From assembly GCF_019222765.1 (NCBI RefSeq), contig NZ_CP078145.1, positions 372,001 to 436,000 of the forward strand: 64,000 bases of DNA, in the 5' to 3' direction. The position numbers were made by a program, and so were the translations under genes. Below, piece by piece: positions 41,874-50,730 of the stretch. Under the pieces are notes generated by a model. That model had not been told where the DNA came from, searched no databases, and saw nothing but the letters and a program-made list of their open reading frames with translations. Each line of letters starts with the position of its first letter. The first letter of the stretch is position 1. The DNA comes from Nocardia iowensis (GTDB lineage: Bacteria; Actinomycetota; Actinomycetes; Mycobacteriales; Mycobacteriaceae).

Positions 41874-42689
41874 TCAGAGCGGGCCGATCGGCCAGCAGAC
41901 TTCGGTGCGGTAGGCGCTCGGGTCGTCGGTGTCGCCGGGGCCGCGCAGGTACCGTTCCCGGACCGGTTCGGCGAGCGCGGTGCCGTGCTCGGCGACGTGG
42001 CTGCCCAGCGCGCCGTAGGTGCGGTCGAAGTCGTCGAAAGACCCCTGGTGCAGTGCGATCGCGAAGCGCCGCGCCGGTAACTCGATCATCGATACCCGGT
42101 CGAACGGTTCGACCTTGGCGTCGGCCGGGATCGGAACGTAGGCCACCACCTCGCCGAGGTCGTTCTCGAAGAACTCCATGGAATAGGTGGCGCCGTCGAC
42201 GCCGGCGGGCGCGATGCCCGCCGCGATCAGCGTCTGGTGCAGCAGGGGGTACGACGCTTGGCACCATGGACCGATCTCTTCCCGGCTGACCAGGTCGGTG
42301 ACCGCGAGCGCGGAAAAGGCGGGGATCGAACGATATTCGACGGCGATCGGCGCGCCGGGCGTGAGCAGCGACCGCAGCGAGGCGACCACCGAACGGGTCC
42401 GGGCCAACTCGGCTTCCATACGTTCCAGGTGGGCGCGCAGTGCCGCGTTGCGGGTGTCGTCATCGGGCGCGCCGAGCACGGCCTTGATCTCCGGCAGCGG
42501 CATATCGAGCTGGCGCAGGCGCCGGATCAGATGCGCCTGCGCCACTTGGTCTGTCGAGTACCGCCGGTACCCCGACCCCGTATCGATCGCGACGGGCTCG
42601 AGCAATTCGATGTCGTGGTAGTACCTGAGCGTTTTCACGCTCAGGTAGGTCAGCCTGGCGAACTCCCCGATGGAGACGGTCGCTGTCAT
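41874..42689 (-). CDS. MerR-family regulator with GyrI-like effector domain
   Basis: 271 residues. The MerR HTH is at residues about 5-73 (SIGEFARLTYLSVKTLRYYHDIELL, GYRRYS), then a dimerisation coiled coil (about 85-125) and a GyrI/BmrR-type ligand-binding domain (about 130-270, EVVAYVPIPADAKVEPF). Relatives such as BmrR sense drugs and twist a 19-bp-spacer promoter. That operator is visible just upstream, so it probably activates its own operon with the VOC gene. Confidence 0.9.
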   Translation of the reverse strand: MTATVSIGEFARLTYLSVKTLRYYHDIELLEPVAIDTGSGYRRYSTDQVAQAHLIRRLRQLDMPLPEIKAVLGAPDDDTRNAALRAHLERMEAELARTRSVVASLRSLLTPGAPIAVEYRSIPAFSALAVTDLVSREEIGPWCQASYPLLHQTLIAAGIAPAGVDGATYSMEFFENDLGEVVAYVPIPADAKVEPFDRVSMIELPARRFAIALHQGSFDDFDRTYGALGSHVAEHGTALAEPVRERYLRGPGDTDDPSAYRTEVCWPIGPL

Positions 42690-42703
42690 GCCTCCCAGCG
42701 AAC

Positions 42704-42727
42704 ACCCTCCAGCGGGGGGAGAGTCAA
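42704..42727 (-). promoter_or_regulatory. MerR-type promoter/operator
   Basis: On the minus strand TTGACT (42722-42727) is followed by an inverted repeat ACTCTCC ... GGAGGGT (42718-42724 and 42704-42710) inside a long spacer of about 19 bp. This is the geometry that MerR activators use. Confidence 0.6.
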
Positions 42728-42744
42728 CTTTTCGGTGAGAAGAC

Positions 42745-43326
42745 TCAGGCCAGCACGAAAGTCAGCAGGATGGTGTGTTGGAAGGCGCCGCGCCACCAGG
42801 AGTAGCCGAACCAGACGCCGGGTGTGACTTCTCGGATTTCGTCGTAGACCGGGGGTGTGGGGGATGGGGCGTAGTTCAGGGCCCATGTCGGTCTGCCGTC
42901 CAGGAGTGCGGGGGCGGTGTAGACGTGCGCGGGCCAGGCTTCGACACCGGCGCCGGTGACGCGGTTCATCAGGTGGCCGCCATCGGGGCCGGTGTAGAAG
43001 GTCTTGCCGATCCACAAGCCGGAGGCGATGCCTTGGATCGTCGGTGGCCTGGTCACCCAGCCGTTCTTCACACCCATCGGGACATCACCGCGGGGTGCGT
43101 CCCGGAAGACGGCGTCCTGCTGCTCGGCCGAACATCGGAATCGCAGTGAGTCGATCGTGGCGGCTTTGTTGTCCGGGTAGAGGACGCAGCCGCCGCCGTA
43201 GTCCGCGGCTGCCTCGGTGATACCGGAATCGGCGGCGGCCGTCGGACCGGTCACGCCGAGGAAAAGACTGGGGATTCCCACGGAAAGCACCAGAGTGCTC
43301 AGGAAACGTACTCGGATCGCGTGCAT
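42745..43326 (-). CDS. secreted protein, 193 aa
   Basis: A clear signal peptide (HAIRVRFLSTLVLSVGIPSLFL, cleavage near residue 33). The mature protein has two cysteines about 20 residues apart (GGGCVLYPD ... RFRCSAEQ), likely a disulfide. It is rich in Trp, Tyr and Pro with beta-strand patterns (GLWIGKTFYTGPDGG, VWFGYSWWRGAFQHTILL). ATG 43326 is taken for GGGAGAT upstream. Monocistronic and divergent from ybaB. No family is recognised. Confidence 0.6.
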   Translation of the reverse strand: MHAIRVRFLSTLVLSVGIPSLFLGVTGPTAAADSGITEAAADYGGGCVLYPDNKAATIDSLRFRCSAEQQDAVFRDAPRGDVPMGVKNGWVTRPPTIQGIASGLWIGKTFYTGPDGGHLMNRVTGAGVEAWPAHVYTAPALLDGRPTWALNYAPSPTPPVYDEIREVTPGVWFGYSWWRGAFQHTILLTFVLA

Positions 43327-43574
43327 AGCTATCTCCCGAACTGCCGCACCGGTCTCCCGACTCACTTCCGATGGTAAGTCGATCTTGCGGCTCTGCCTGC
43401 AGAACTACCCAACCTGTTACCGGCCATGCATCGAAGACATAACGACCGGTCGGGACGTATGTCGGCGGGTAGATCTCGGTGCCGACGGCAGTCCGATCGG
43501 TCCAGGCGGCTCCGGCCCGCCCGCGCCTCAGGACTAGGCTGATCAGTGACACTTTCCGCAGAGAGGAATATGCC

Positions 43575-43916
43575 GTGCAGCCCGGTGGTCAGTTCGACAT
43601 GCAGCAGTTACTCGCCCAAGCCCAGCAGATGCAGCAGGCGGTGATGGAAGCTCAAGCCGAGCTCGCCGCGGCCGAGGTGGAAGGCCAGGCAGGCGGTGGG
43701 CTGGTCAAGGTCACCATCAAGGCGTCCGGTGAGGTCGTTTCGCTGACCATCGACCCCAAGGCGGTCGACCCGGAGGACGTGGAGACGCTGCAGGACTTGG
43801 TGATCGGCGCGGTCAACGACGCGATGACCAACGCGCAGCAGCTGGCGGCCGAGCGCCTCGGCCCACTCTCGGGTGGACTCGGCGGCGGCGCGCTGCCCGG
43901 TCTGCCGAACTTCTGA
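43575..43916 (+). CDS. YbaB/EbfC nucleoid-associated protein
   Basis: 113 residues. N-terminal helix [20 protein letters not shown], central strands [18 protein letters not shown] and a C-terminal helix with AVNDAM form the tweezer-like dimer that binds DNA. The Gly-rich tail ([16 protein letters not shown]) is usual. GTG 43575 follows GAGAGGA. recR starts 20 bp downstream; the ybaB-recR pair is conserved in bacteria, linking it to recombination repair. Confidence 0.93.
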   Translation: MQPGGQFDMQQLLAQAQQMQQAVMEAQAELAAAEVEGQAGGGLVKVTIKASGEVVSLTIDPKAVDPEDVETLQDLVIGAVNDAMTNAQQLAAERLGPLSGGLGGGALPGLPNF

Positions 43917-43936
43917 TAGCCACGAGGACATAGCAG

Positions 43937-44545
43937 TTGTACGAGGGTCCGGTTCAGGATCTGATCGACGAGCTGGGCAAGCTGCCCGGCGTCGGTCCGA
44001 AGAGCGCGCAGCGCATCGCTTTTCACCTCCTGCAGGTGGAGCCGCCGGAGATCGACCGGCTGCAGGCCGCTTTGCAGAAGGTGCGCGACGGCGTGCAGTT
44101 CTGCGTGGTCTGCGGCACCGTCTCCGACGGCGAGATGTGCCGCATCTGTGCCGACCCGCGCCGCGACCGCACCATGATCTGTGTGGTCGAGGAGCCAAAG
44201 GACGTGCAGGCGATCGAGCGCACCCGTGAGTTCCGTGGTCGCTACCACGTGCTCGGCGGTGCGCTCGACCCGCTCAGCGGCATCGGGCCGGACCAGCTGC
44301 GGATCCGGGAGCTGTTGGCGCGCATCGGTAACCAGGAGGACGGCATCGATGTCAGCGAGGTGATCATCGCGACCGACCCGAACACCGAGGGCGAGGCGAC
44401 GGCCACCTATCTGGTGCGGATGCTGCGCGACTTCCCCGGACTCAGCGTGACCAGGCTGGCATCGGGACTGCCGATGGGCGGCGATCTGGAATTCGCGGAC
44501 GAACTGACGTTGGGCCGCGCGCTCTCCGGACGGCGCGCGCTCTAG
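43937..44545 (+). CDS. recR: recombination mediator RecR
   Basis: 202 residues. N-terminal HhH ([20 protein letters not shown]), zinc finger with four cysteines ([17 protein letters not shown]), Toprim domain ([10 protein letters not shown] ... [13 protein letters not shown]) and a C-terminal Walker-B-like hook. TTG start at 43937 gives the usual MYEGPVQ N-terminus; a GAGG lies upstream. It works with RecF and RecO to load RecA on gapped DNA. Co-transcribed with ybaB. Confidence 0.96.
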   Translation: MYEGPVQDLIDELGKLPGVGPKSAQRIAFHLLQVEPPEIDRLQAALQKVRDGVQFCVVCGTVSDGEMCRICADPRRDRTMICVVEEPKDVQAIERTREFRGRYHVLGGALDPLSGIGPDQLRIRELLARIGNQEDGIDVSEVIIATDPNTEGEATATYLVRMLRDFPGLSVTRLASGLPMGGDLEFADELTLGRALSGRRAL

Positions 44546-44614
44546 TTCCGCGCCAGGTCCAGCCCCGAATCCGCGGGGGTTGCGGTACGCCGGGTACGAG
44601 TTACTGTGTCGGAG

Positions 44615-45232
44615 ATGAGCATCGAATTCATGCTGACCACGCTCGTCATCGTTGCCACCCCCGGCACCGGCGCGCTGTTCACGCTGGCGGCAGGTCTTTC
44701 CAGGGGCACGAAGGCAAGCATGATCGCTGCATTCGGTTGCACTCTCGGCACCGTCCCGCACATGATCGCGGCGATCACCGGCCTCGCGGCGCTGCTCAAT
44801 GCGAGCGCCGTCGCGTTCCAGACGTTGAAGTATCTCGGCGTCGCCTACCTGATCTACATGGCGTGGAGCATTTTCCGCGACAAGGGTGTGCTCACCGTGC
44901 CCGAGGAGAGCGAGCAGACCACCCAGTCGGCCCGCAAGGTGATCATCTCGGCGGTGCTGCTCAATATTCTCAACCCCAAGCTGACCATCTTCTTCTTCGC
45001 GTTCCTGCCGCAGTTCGTGCCGAACGGGTCACCGAATGCGTTGGCGCGCATGCTCGAACTCAGCGCCATCTTCATGCTCGCCACGTTCGTCGTGTTCGCG
45101 ATCTACGGTGCGTGCGCGGCGGCGGTCCGCAGCCATGTCATCTCCCGGCCCGCCGTGGTGACCTGGATGCGCCGGGTGTTCGGCGCCTCCTTCATCGCGC
45201 TGGCCGGTCGCCTCGCCGTGCAAAACCAGTAG
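44615..45232 (+). CDS. LysE/RhtB-family amino acid exporter
   Basis: 205 residues with six membrane helices. TPGTGALFTLAAGLSRG near the N-terminus, LKYLGVAYLIYMAW, and LLNILNPKLTIFFFAFLPQFV are LysE signatures. TACTGT at 44602-44607 ends seven bases before ATG 44615, so it is probably leaderless; a GTG nine bases upstream is less likely. Exports an unknown amino acid or similar metabolite. Confidence 0.85.
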   Translation: MSIEFMLTTLVIVATPGTGALFTLAAGLSRGTKASMIAAFGCTLGTVPHMIAAITGLAALLNASAVAFQTLKYLGVAYLIYMAWSIFRDKGVLTVPEESEQTTQSARKVIISAVLLNILNPKLTIFFFAFLPQFVPNGSPNALARMLELSAIFMLATFVVFAIYGACAAAVRSHVISRPAVVTWMRRVFGASFIALAGRLAVQNQ

Positions 45233-45244
45233 GCGGCAAGGCAA

Positions 45245-45889
45245 TCAGAGTTCGACGCGGGACCACGGCAGCGTGTGCATGCGGCTGCGGTCGTCGGTGG
45301 CCCAGTCCCAGATGACCGCGGACACCGTCGGCGCGTCCAGCACCGTGGTGCCGAAGTGCTTGTCCGGCGAGCCATCTCGGTATTCGAGGGTGAACGCGCC
45401 GGTCTTTTCCCGGTAGGTCTGCATGTAGACCTGGTCGTCGCGTTCCACCACCAGGTATGGGTTCGGCGGGGCCAGCTCGGAAACCCACTGATCGGCAAGG
45501 GGTTTGGTCAAGTAGGGGAACTCACCCGCGCCACCGTGGGTGACCGTGGCTGGCACGTGCCCCGCCGGGTCGATCAGCCACGCCAGCTGCGGGTCGTAGA
45601 CCGCGTAGTCCAGCGGCGTCGCGATCGAGAACAGCAGCTGCCGGACGAAGCCGATCGCGTCGTACGGGCACGACACCCGCAGCGCAGCGCCGGTCGCGCC
45701 ACCGCCCACCGGGGCGGCGCTGAGGAAGCTGTCGTCTTCGGGCAGTTCCGCGTTGGCGGTGTTCAGTTCGGCCGCGATCCGGGTAACCATGCCCGTCTCG
45801 GGAACTCCCTGCTGAGTGCTCAGGTAAGCATCGACCTCGGGGATCGACGACGCGACACCGGACGGCAGCAAGACGTGGTCATAGCTCAC
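45245..45889 (-). CDS. hypothetical soluble protein, 214 aa
   Basis: The product begins MSYDHVLLPSGVASSI and resembles small globular proteins with an aromatic beta core (AVYDPQLAWLIDPAG, YLVVERDDQVYMQTY). It has no signal peptide or membrane segment. Proteins of this style include immunity or contact-inhibition partners, but no domain is recognised. GTG 45889 is the start. Convergent with lysE and upstream-adjacent to the Cys-rich gene. Confidence 0.6.
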   Translation of the reverse strand: MSYDHVLLPSGVASSIPEVDAYLSTQQGVPETGMVTRIAAELNTANAELPEDDSFLSAAPVGGGATGAALRVSCPYDAIGFVRQLLFSIATPLDYAVYDPQLAWLIDPAGHVPATVTHGGAGEFPYLTKPLADQWVSELAPPNPYLVVERDDQVYMQTYREKTGAFTLEYRDGSPDKHFGTTVLDAPTVSAVIWDWATDDRSRMHTLPWSRVEL

Positions 45890-45914
45890 CCGGACAGGGT
45901 ACGTACGGTCCGGT

Positions 45915-46121
45915 TCAGGCCAGGCGACGGGCCGTGTCCGGCTCGGCGCAGGCGCAGCCGCCCGCCACGTCGGCGCAGTCGACGACGAAGGTGTGCCGGA
46001 CGTAATCGAGATCTACGCAGTCGCCCTCGGTGCACTCGGTGAGCCTGCCCGCATGGACGATGAGGGTGCCGTGACAGTGGTCGACGGCGGATTCGCAGGA
46101 TGAACAATCCGGCGCACGCAT
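45915..46121 (-). CDS. cysteine-rich mini-protein, 68 aa
   Basis: Eight cysteines and four histidines in 68 residues: CSSC, HCHG, CTEGDC and CACA motifs. This suggests binding of one or two zinc or iron atoms. GGAGGTCAC directly before ATG 46121 is a strong ribosome binding site. No signal peptide. It is divergent from the ATP-grasp gene. Similar small Cys-rich frames near this locus exist in actinobacteria, but the role is unknown. Confidence 0.65.
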   Translation of the reverse strand: MRAPDCSSCESAVDHCHGTLIVHAGRLTECTEGDCVDLDYVRHTFVVDCADVAGGCACAEPDTARRLA

Positions 46122-46352
46122 GTGACCTCCCGACGAGATCGGTTCGTTATCTTTTGTCTACCACTCCCGCGCTCCGCGCTGCGGGAGATCGGCGATGTGT
46201 GTCGCGTCGCGGTCTCGGTGCGCAGGCTGCCGGGCCATGTCTGCGCTGGTGTGGTGAACTTGCTGCATGGGCATCGAGGTGTCGCTCGACCACCGGACCC
46301 GCCACGCCGTCGATCGGCGGCGAGTGCGCCCGCTGGAAGCGCGGGCGGGGCG

Positions 46353-49073
46353 GTGACGATCCGCGAGGACGCGCGACCCGAATCTACTGCCGGGGCAGAC
46401 GTCCGCGAGCAGGTGATCGAGCAGTTCGCCCGCTACCGCGCCGAGAGCGCCGCGTCCGGCGCCCGCGACGAATGCGGCAGGCCCACCGAGGGCTACTACG
46501 ACGAGCTGGTGGCCCCCGACGGCACCGTGCGCCGGATGTGGTCGGAGCTGTCCGCGGATTTCGTCGAGATCGGCACCGCCGGGCTGGGCAGGTTGCACAG
46601 CCGGGTGCGCAGGCTGGTCGAGGACGACGGCATCACCTACACCGAATTCGGCGAGTCGGGGGAAACACAGAACGCGCCGTGGCGGCTCGACCCCATTCCG
46701 CTGCTCGTCTCCGTCGACGACTGGAGCCGGCTGGAGGCGGGGCTGGTGCAGCGCTCGCGGGTGCTCGACGAAGTGCTCACCGATATCTACGGGCCGCGCC
46801 GGATGCTCACATCGGGGCTGCTGCCACCCGAAGTGATCTTCGGCAGTAACGGTTATGTGCGTGCCGCGCACGGCATCACGGTGCCGGGGCGGCACCAGCT
46901 GTTTCTGCATGCCTGCGACGTCAGCCGCTGGAGCGACGGCCAGTTCCGGGTGGTCGCCGATTGGGCGCAGGCACCATCGGGCGCCGGGTACGCCCTCGCC
47001 GACCGCAGGGTGGTGTCGACGGCCATCCCGGAGGCGTTCGAACATTCCAATCCGAAGCCGCTCACGCCGTTCGTCCGGGCGATGCGCCTGATGCTCATCG
47101 AATCCGCGCAGGCGGTCGAGGACGATGATCCGGTCGTGGTGGTGCTGAGCCCCGGCGTGCATTCCGAGACCGCCTTCGATCAGGCCTATTTGGCGTCGAT
47201 GCTCGGGTTCCCGCTGGTGGAGAGCGCGGACCTGGTGGTGCGCGACGGCGCGCTGTGGATGCGGTCGCTCGGCACCCTGAAACGGGTCGATGTGGTGCTG
47301 CGTCGCGTGGACGCGGAATTCGCCGATCCGCTTGACCTGCGGCCGGATTCGCGGCTCGGGGTGGTCGGCTTGGTCGAGGTGCTGCGCCGTGGCGCGGTGA
47401 CCGTGGTGAACACCCTCGGCAGCGGATTGCTGGAGAACCCCGCGTTGGCACGGTTCCTGCCCGAACTGTCCAGGACGTTGCTCGGCGAGGAGCTGCTGCT
47501 CGACAGCGCGCCGTCGTACTGGGGCGGTGACGACACCGAGCGGGCGCATCTGGTGCGCAACCTGGACCGGCTGATCATTCGGTCGGTGGTGGACGGCGCC
47601 ACCGTGTTCGGCCCCGAATTGTCGGCCGCGCAGTGCGCGGAATTGCGGGCCAGGATCGAGGTTACCGGCTGGCAGTGGGTCGGACAGGAACCCGCGCAGT
47701 TCTCCGTGGCACCGGCCGTCGAAGGGTACGGCGGACTCACCCCGGCACCGGTCGGCATGCGGTTGTTCTCGCTGGCCCGGCGCGGCGGTTACACGGCGAT
47801 GACCGGTGGTCTCGGTCAACTGGGTCAGCGCATCGAGCCGGACGACTCGATCGTCAAGGTGGCCGCGAAGGACATCTGGGTCAGGGCAGCACCGAGTGCC
47901 GTTCCAGCGATGGGCACCGAGGCGCCGCGCGAGGAACGTGAACAGCGCACCGTCGCGGGCGCGGCTGCCGTCACTTCGCCGCGTGTGCTGAACGACCTGT
48001 ACTGGATGGGCCGGTACGGCGAACGCGCCGAAGCCGCCGCTCGCCTGCTCATCGCCACCCATGACCGCTACCGGGACTACCGCTACCGGCCCTGGCTCGA
48101 CGGTGCCGAGGCGCTGCCGGTCCTGATGCGGGCGCTGGCGCGGACGACCTCGACCGTCGCCCCGGCTGCCGAGCTGACCGATGTCAGCGCCGCGGCGGAC
48201 GCGGAAGCCGTTGTAGAGCAGGGTGATTCGATCGCAGACCAGGGACTCGGTCCGGCTACCGGAGCGGCGGTGTCGCGCGCGGGGCACGACTACCTGGTGG
48301 CGTTGACGATCGACCGAGAACTGCCCGGGTCCCTGGCTTTCGCGATCGATCGGTACGAGAACGCCGCGCGTGCGGTGCGTGACCAGTTGTCCGGCGATAC
48401 CTGGATGATCCTGAGTGCGGTGGATCGAGCGCTCGCGGAGTTCCGTGGTGGCGAGGGCGACCGGGAGAGTGAGCTGGCCGCGGTGCACTCGCTGACCCTG
48501 GCGGCGCTGCTCGCTTTGTCCGGCATCGGCGCCGAGTCGCTGGTTCGCGATTCCGGTTGGTACGTCATGGATATCGGTAAGCGGATCGAGCGGGGATTGG
48601 CGTTGACGGCGTTGCTGTCGGCGGCGCTGACTCAGGAATTCCCGGAGGAGGCCGAACGGGTGGTCACCGAGTCGGTGCTGCGGGCGGCCGAGTCCCAGGT
48701 GAGTTACCGTCGCAGGCACCGGGATTCGGTGCGGGTCGCCGCGGTCGCCGGGCTGCTGCTGTTCGATACCGCCAACCCGCGCTCGCTGGCCTACCAGCTG
48801 GAGTGCATCGATGCCGACTTCCAGGCGCTGCCCGGTGCGTCGGGATCGACGCGGCCGCAACGCTTGCTCGCCGACGCCCAACGCATGCTGCGCCGGCTCG
48901 ATTCGGACGATCTCGAGGTGACCGACGACGCGGGTGTCCGCACCGAACTCGCCGACCTGCTCGAGGGTGTGCACCTGCGGCTGCGCAAGCTGTCCGACTC
49001 CTTCGAAACCTCGAAACTGTCGCTGCCCGAAGGTTTTCAACCGCTGTGGGGTAGCACGCGGGTGGTCGGATGA
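46353..49073 (+). CDS. circularly permuted ATP-grasp and alpha-E domain protein
   Basis: 906 residues. The first ~500 form a circularly permuted ATP-grasp type 2 domain: SYWGGDDTERAHLVRNLD and QAPSGAGYALADRRVV with substrate or ATP residues. From about 540 an all-helical alpha-E domain follows (LNDLYWMGRYGERAEAAARLL). The fusion corresponds to M. tuberculosis Rv2567. With the next gene, a transglutaminase, it forms a conserved pair proposed to ligate and cleave peptides; the product is unknown. GTG 46353 is the start; the frame further upstream has non-coding composition. Confidence 0.85.
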   Translation: MTIREDARPESTAGADVREQVIEQFARYRAESAASGARDECGRPTEGYYDELVAPDGTVRRMWSELSADFVEIGTAGLGRLHSRVRRLVEDDGITYTEFGESGETQNAPWRLDPIPLLVSVDDWSRLEAGLVQRSRVLDEVLTDIYGPRRMLTSGLLPPEVIFGSNGYVRAAHGITVPGRHQLFLHACDVSRWSDGQFRVVADWAQAPSGAGYALADRRVVSTAIPEAFEHSNPKPLTPFVRAMRLMLIESAQAVEDDDPVVVVLSPGVHSETAFDQAYLASMLGFPLVESADLVVRDGALWMRSLGTLKRVDVVLRRVDAEFADPLDLRPDSRLGVVGLVEVLRRGAVTVVNTLGSGLLENPALARFLPELSRTLLGEELLLDSAPSYWGGDDTERAHLVRNLDRLIIRSVVDGATVFGPELSAAQCAELRARIEVTGWQWVGQEPAQFSVAPAVEGYGGLTPAPVGMRLFSLARRGGYTAMTGGLGQLGQRIEPDDSIVKVAAKDIWVRAAPSAVPAMGTEAPREEREQRTVAGAAAVTSPRVLNDLYWMGRYGERAEAAARLLIATHDRYRDYRYRPWLDGAEALPVLMRALARTTSTVAPAAELTDVSAAADAEAVVEQGDSIADQGLGPATGAAVSRAGHDYLVALTIDRELPGSLAFAIDRYENAARAVRDQLSGDTWMILSAVDRALAEFRGGEGDRESELAAVHSLTLAALLALSGIGAESLVRDSGWYVMDIGKRIERGLALTALLSAALTQEFPEEAERVVTESVLRAAESQVSYRRRHRDSVRVAAVAGLLLFDTANPRSLAYQLECIDADFQALPGASGSTRPQRLLADAQRMLRRLDSDDLEVTDDAGVRTELADLLEGVHLRLRKLSDSFETSKLSLPEGFQPLWGSTRVVG

Positions 49074-49987
49074 GCGGCCAGGACGGTCGCGCCCGGCGTT
49101 ATCGGGTGGCACACCGCACCACCTACTGCTACTCCGACGACGTGCACAGTTCCTACGGGCGCGCCTACCTGACGCCGCGCGAATTCCCCGGCCAGCGGCT
49201 GCTCGCGCACGACATCTCGATCGAGCCCGCGCCCTCGGATCAGTCCATCGGCTCGGATGTGTACGGCAACACCACCTCCTACTTCCATGTCACCGACGAG
49301 CACCGGGCCCTGGTTGTCGCGGGCGAATCCATTGTCGAGGTGGATCGTCCGGACCACACCGCCGTCTGCCCGGCGGCCCAGCCGTGGGAGAACGCGCGCC
49401 CGACCGGCGCGACGGGCCCGCTGGCCGTGGAGTTCACCCTCGACCTGTACCCGCCCGAGATCACCCCCGAGGTCACGGCGTACGCGGCGGAATCGTTGAC
49501 GCCCGGCCGCCCGCTGCTGGCGGCGGTGGCCGAACTCAACAGCCGCATCTACCGTGACTTCACCTACCGGTCCGGCTCCACCACCGTCTCCACCCGGGTC
49601 GCCGACGTGTTCGCGGCCCGCAACGGCGTCTGCCAGGACTTCGCGCGCATCGCGGTGGCCTGCCTGCGCTCACACGGCCTGGCCGGCCGCTACGTCTCCG
49701 GCTACCTGGCCACCGATCCTCCGCCGGGCCGGGAGCGCATGGTCGGCGCCGACGCCACCCACGCCTGGGCCGCCGTCTGGGTGCCTGGCAGCGACCAGCA
49801 CGACCGAACCGGTCACTGGATCGACTTCGATCCCACCAACGACCAATTCGCCGACGAGCGCTACGTCACCGTCGCCTGGGGCCGCGACTACGCCGACGTC
49901 GCCCCACTACGCGGCATCATCTACACAGACGCCAAGGACAGCACCATCACCGTCTCGGTCGACGTCTCCCCGGTGCAGGCGCAATAG
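49070..49987 (+). CDS. transglutaminase-like cysteine protease partner
   Basis: 305 residues. N-terminal beta domain (YRVAHRTTYCYSDDVHSSYG) then a transglutaminase core: Cys in NGVCQDFARIAVACLRSHG, His in DATHAWAAVW, Asp in HWIDFDPTND. It overlaps the ATP-grasp gene as ATGA and matches the Rv2569c type. The pair is thought to act together in peptide modification. The catalytic triad is intact. Confidence 0.9.
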   Translation: MSGQDGRARRYRVAHRTTYCYSDDVHSSYGRAYLTPREFPGQRLLAHDISIEPAPSDQSIGSDVYGNTTSYFHVTDEHRALVVAGESIVEVDRPDHTAVCPAAQPWENARPTGATGPLAVEFTLDLYPPEITPEVTAYAAESLTPGRPLLAAVAELNSRIYRDFTYRSGSTTVSTRVADVFAARNGVCQDFARIAVACLRSHGLAGRYVSGYLATDPPPGRERMVGADATHAWAAVWVPGSDQHDRTGHWIDFDPTNDQFADERYVTVAWGRDYADVAPLRGIIYTDAKDSTITVSVDVSPVQAQ

Positions 49988-50052
49988 CCCGTGCGGGTTT
50001 CCGCTTGTCCGAGTCACCGGTAGTCGGGCGGGGGAACGTACTGGCTACGTCG

Positions 50053-50080
50053 AGCTAAGTGGACTAACCTCTTAGCTAAG
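50053..50080 (+). promoter_or_regulatory. palindromic operator of the toxin-antitoxin operon
   Basis: AGCTAAG (50053-50059) and CTTAGCT (50071-50077) form an inverted repeat; CTTAGCTAAG (50071-50080) is itself a perfect palindrome and abuts AAGGAGG. The antitoxin presumably represses its own promoter here. Confidence 0.6.
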
Positions 50081-50089
50081 GAGGTGGCC

Positions 50090-50347
50090 ATGTCCGGAGG
50101 CGCGGCCGAGCAGTACAACATCCACGATGCGAAAACGAACCTGTCACGAATCATCGAGCGCGTCGAGCGTGGCGAGGAGATTGTCATCAGTCGTGCTGGT
50201 CACCCCGTCGCGAAGGTGGTCCCGCTGATCCGCAAGGTGAACCGTGGCGGACGAGGCTCCCTTCGTGGCAGGCTCGTGCTGGCTCCGGACTGGGACTCGG
50301 ATGAGACAAATGCCCAGATCGCTGACGACTTCGGTACCACGTCGTGA
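50090..50347 (+). CDS. Phd/VapB-type antitoxin
   Basis: 85 residues. Phd/YefM fold: YNIHDAKTNLSRIIERVERGEEIVISRAGHPVAKVVPL, the DNA-binding half, followed by a C-terminal toxin-wrapping helix (GRLVLAPDWDSDETNAQIADDF). ATG 50090 has AAGGAGG six bases upstream. It overlaps the toxin gene as GTGA, so the stoichiometry is coupled. It neutralises the PIN RNase and autoregulates the operon. Confidence 0.88.
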   Translation: MSGGAAEQYNIHDAKTNLSRIIERVERGEEIVISRAGHPVAKVVPLIRKVNRGGRGSLRGRLVLAPDWDSDETNAQIADDFGTTS

Positions 50348-50718
50348 GCTTGCTGCTGGACACCCACGTGGTGCTGTGGTGGCTGACCGACGACCCAGCG
50401 TTGTCCGACGAACTGAAGGAGCGGCTCGATCACGACCCGGACATCTACGTGAGTGCGGCGACGGTCTGGGAAGCCGCCATCAAACAAGCCCTCGGCAAGT
50501 TGGTCGGGCCGGTCGATCTGCCCGAGCACATCAGGGGCAGCGGGTTTGCTCCGCTGCCTATCGACTACGAGCACGCCATCGTCGCCGCCCGGCTGCCGCT
50601 GATCCACCGCGATCCGTTCGACCGAATCCTAGTGGCACAGGCGCAATGCGAGAGTCTCACGCTGGTGACGCATGATGCGTGGTGTCAGAAGTATGAGGTC
50701 GCTGTCCTCGCCGTGTGA
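50344..50718 (+). CDS. PIN-domain ribonuclease toxin (VapC type)
   Basis: 124 residues. Acidic active site readable: Asp in LLLDTHVVLWWL, Glu in AATVWEAAIKQ, Asp pair in HRDPFDRILVAQAQ, and a last Asp in VTHDAWCQKY. PIN toxins cut specific tRNAs or rRNA when freed from antitoxin. GTG overlaps the antitoxin stop. Complete and apparently functional. The gene ends 12 bases before the convergent ABC transporter gene. Confidence 0.9.
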   Translation: MSLLLDTHVVLWWLTDDPALSDELKERLDHDPDIYVSAATVWEAAIKQALGKLVGPVDLPEHIRGSGFAPLPIDYEHAIVAARLPLIHRDPFDRILVAQAQCESLTLVTHDAWCQKYEVAVLAV

Positions 50719-50730
50719 GTGCTGGATCCC

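Noticed and set aside
46158..49112. 984-codon frame antisense to the ATP-grasp gene
   Set aside because: Same shadow effect; very high His/Gln/Arg content and no start signal.
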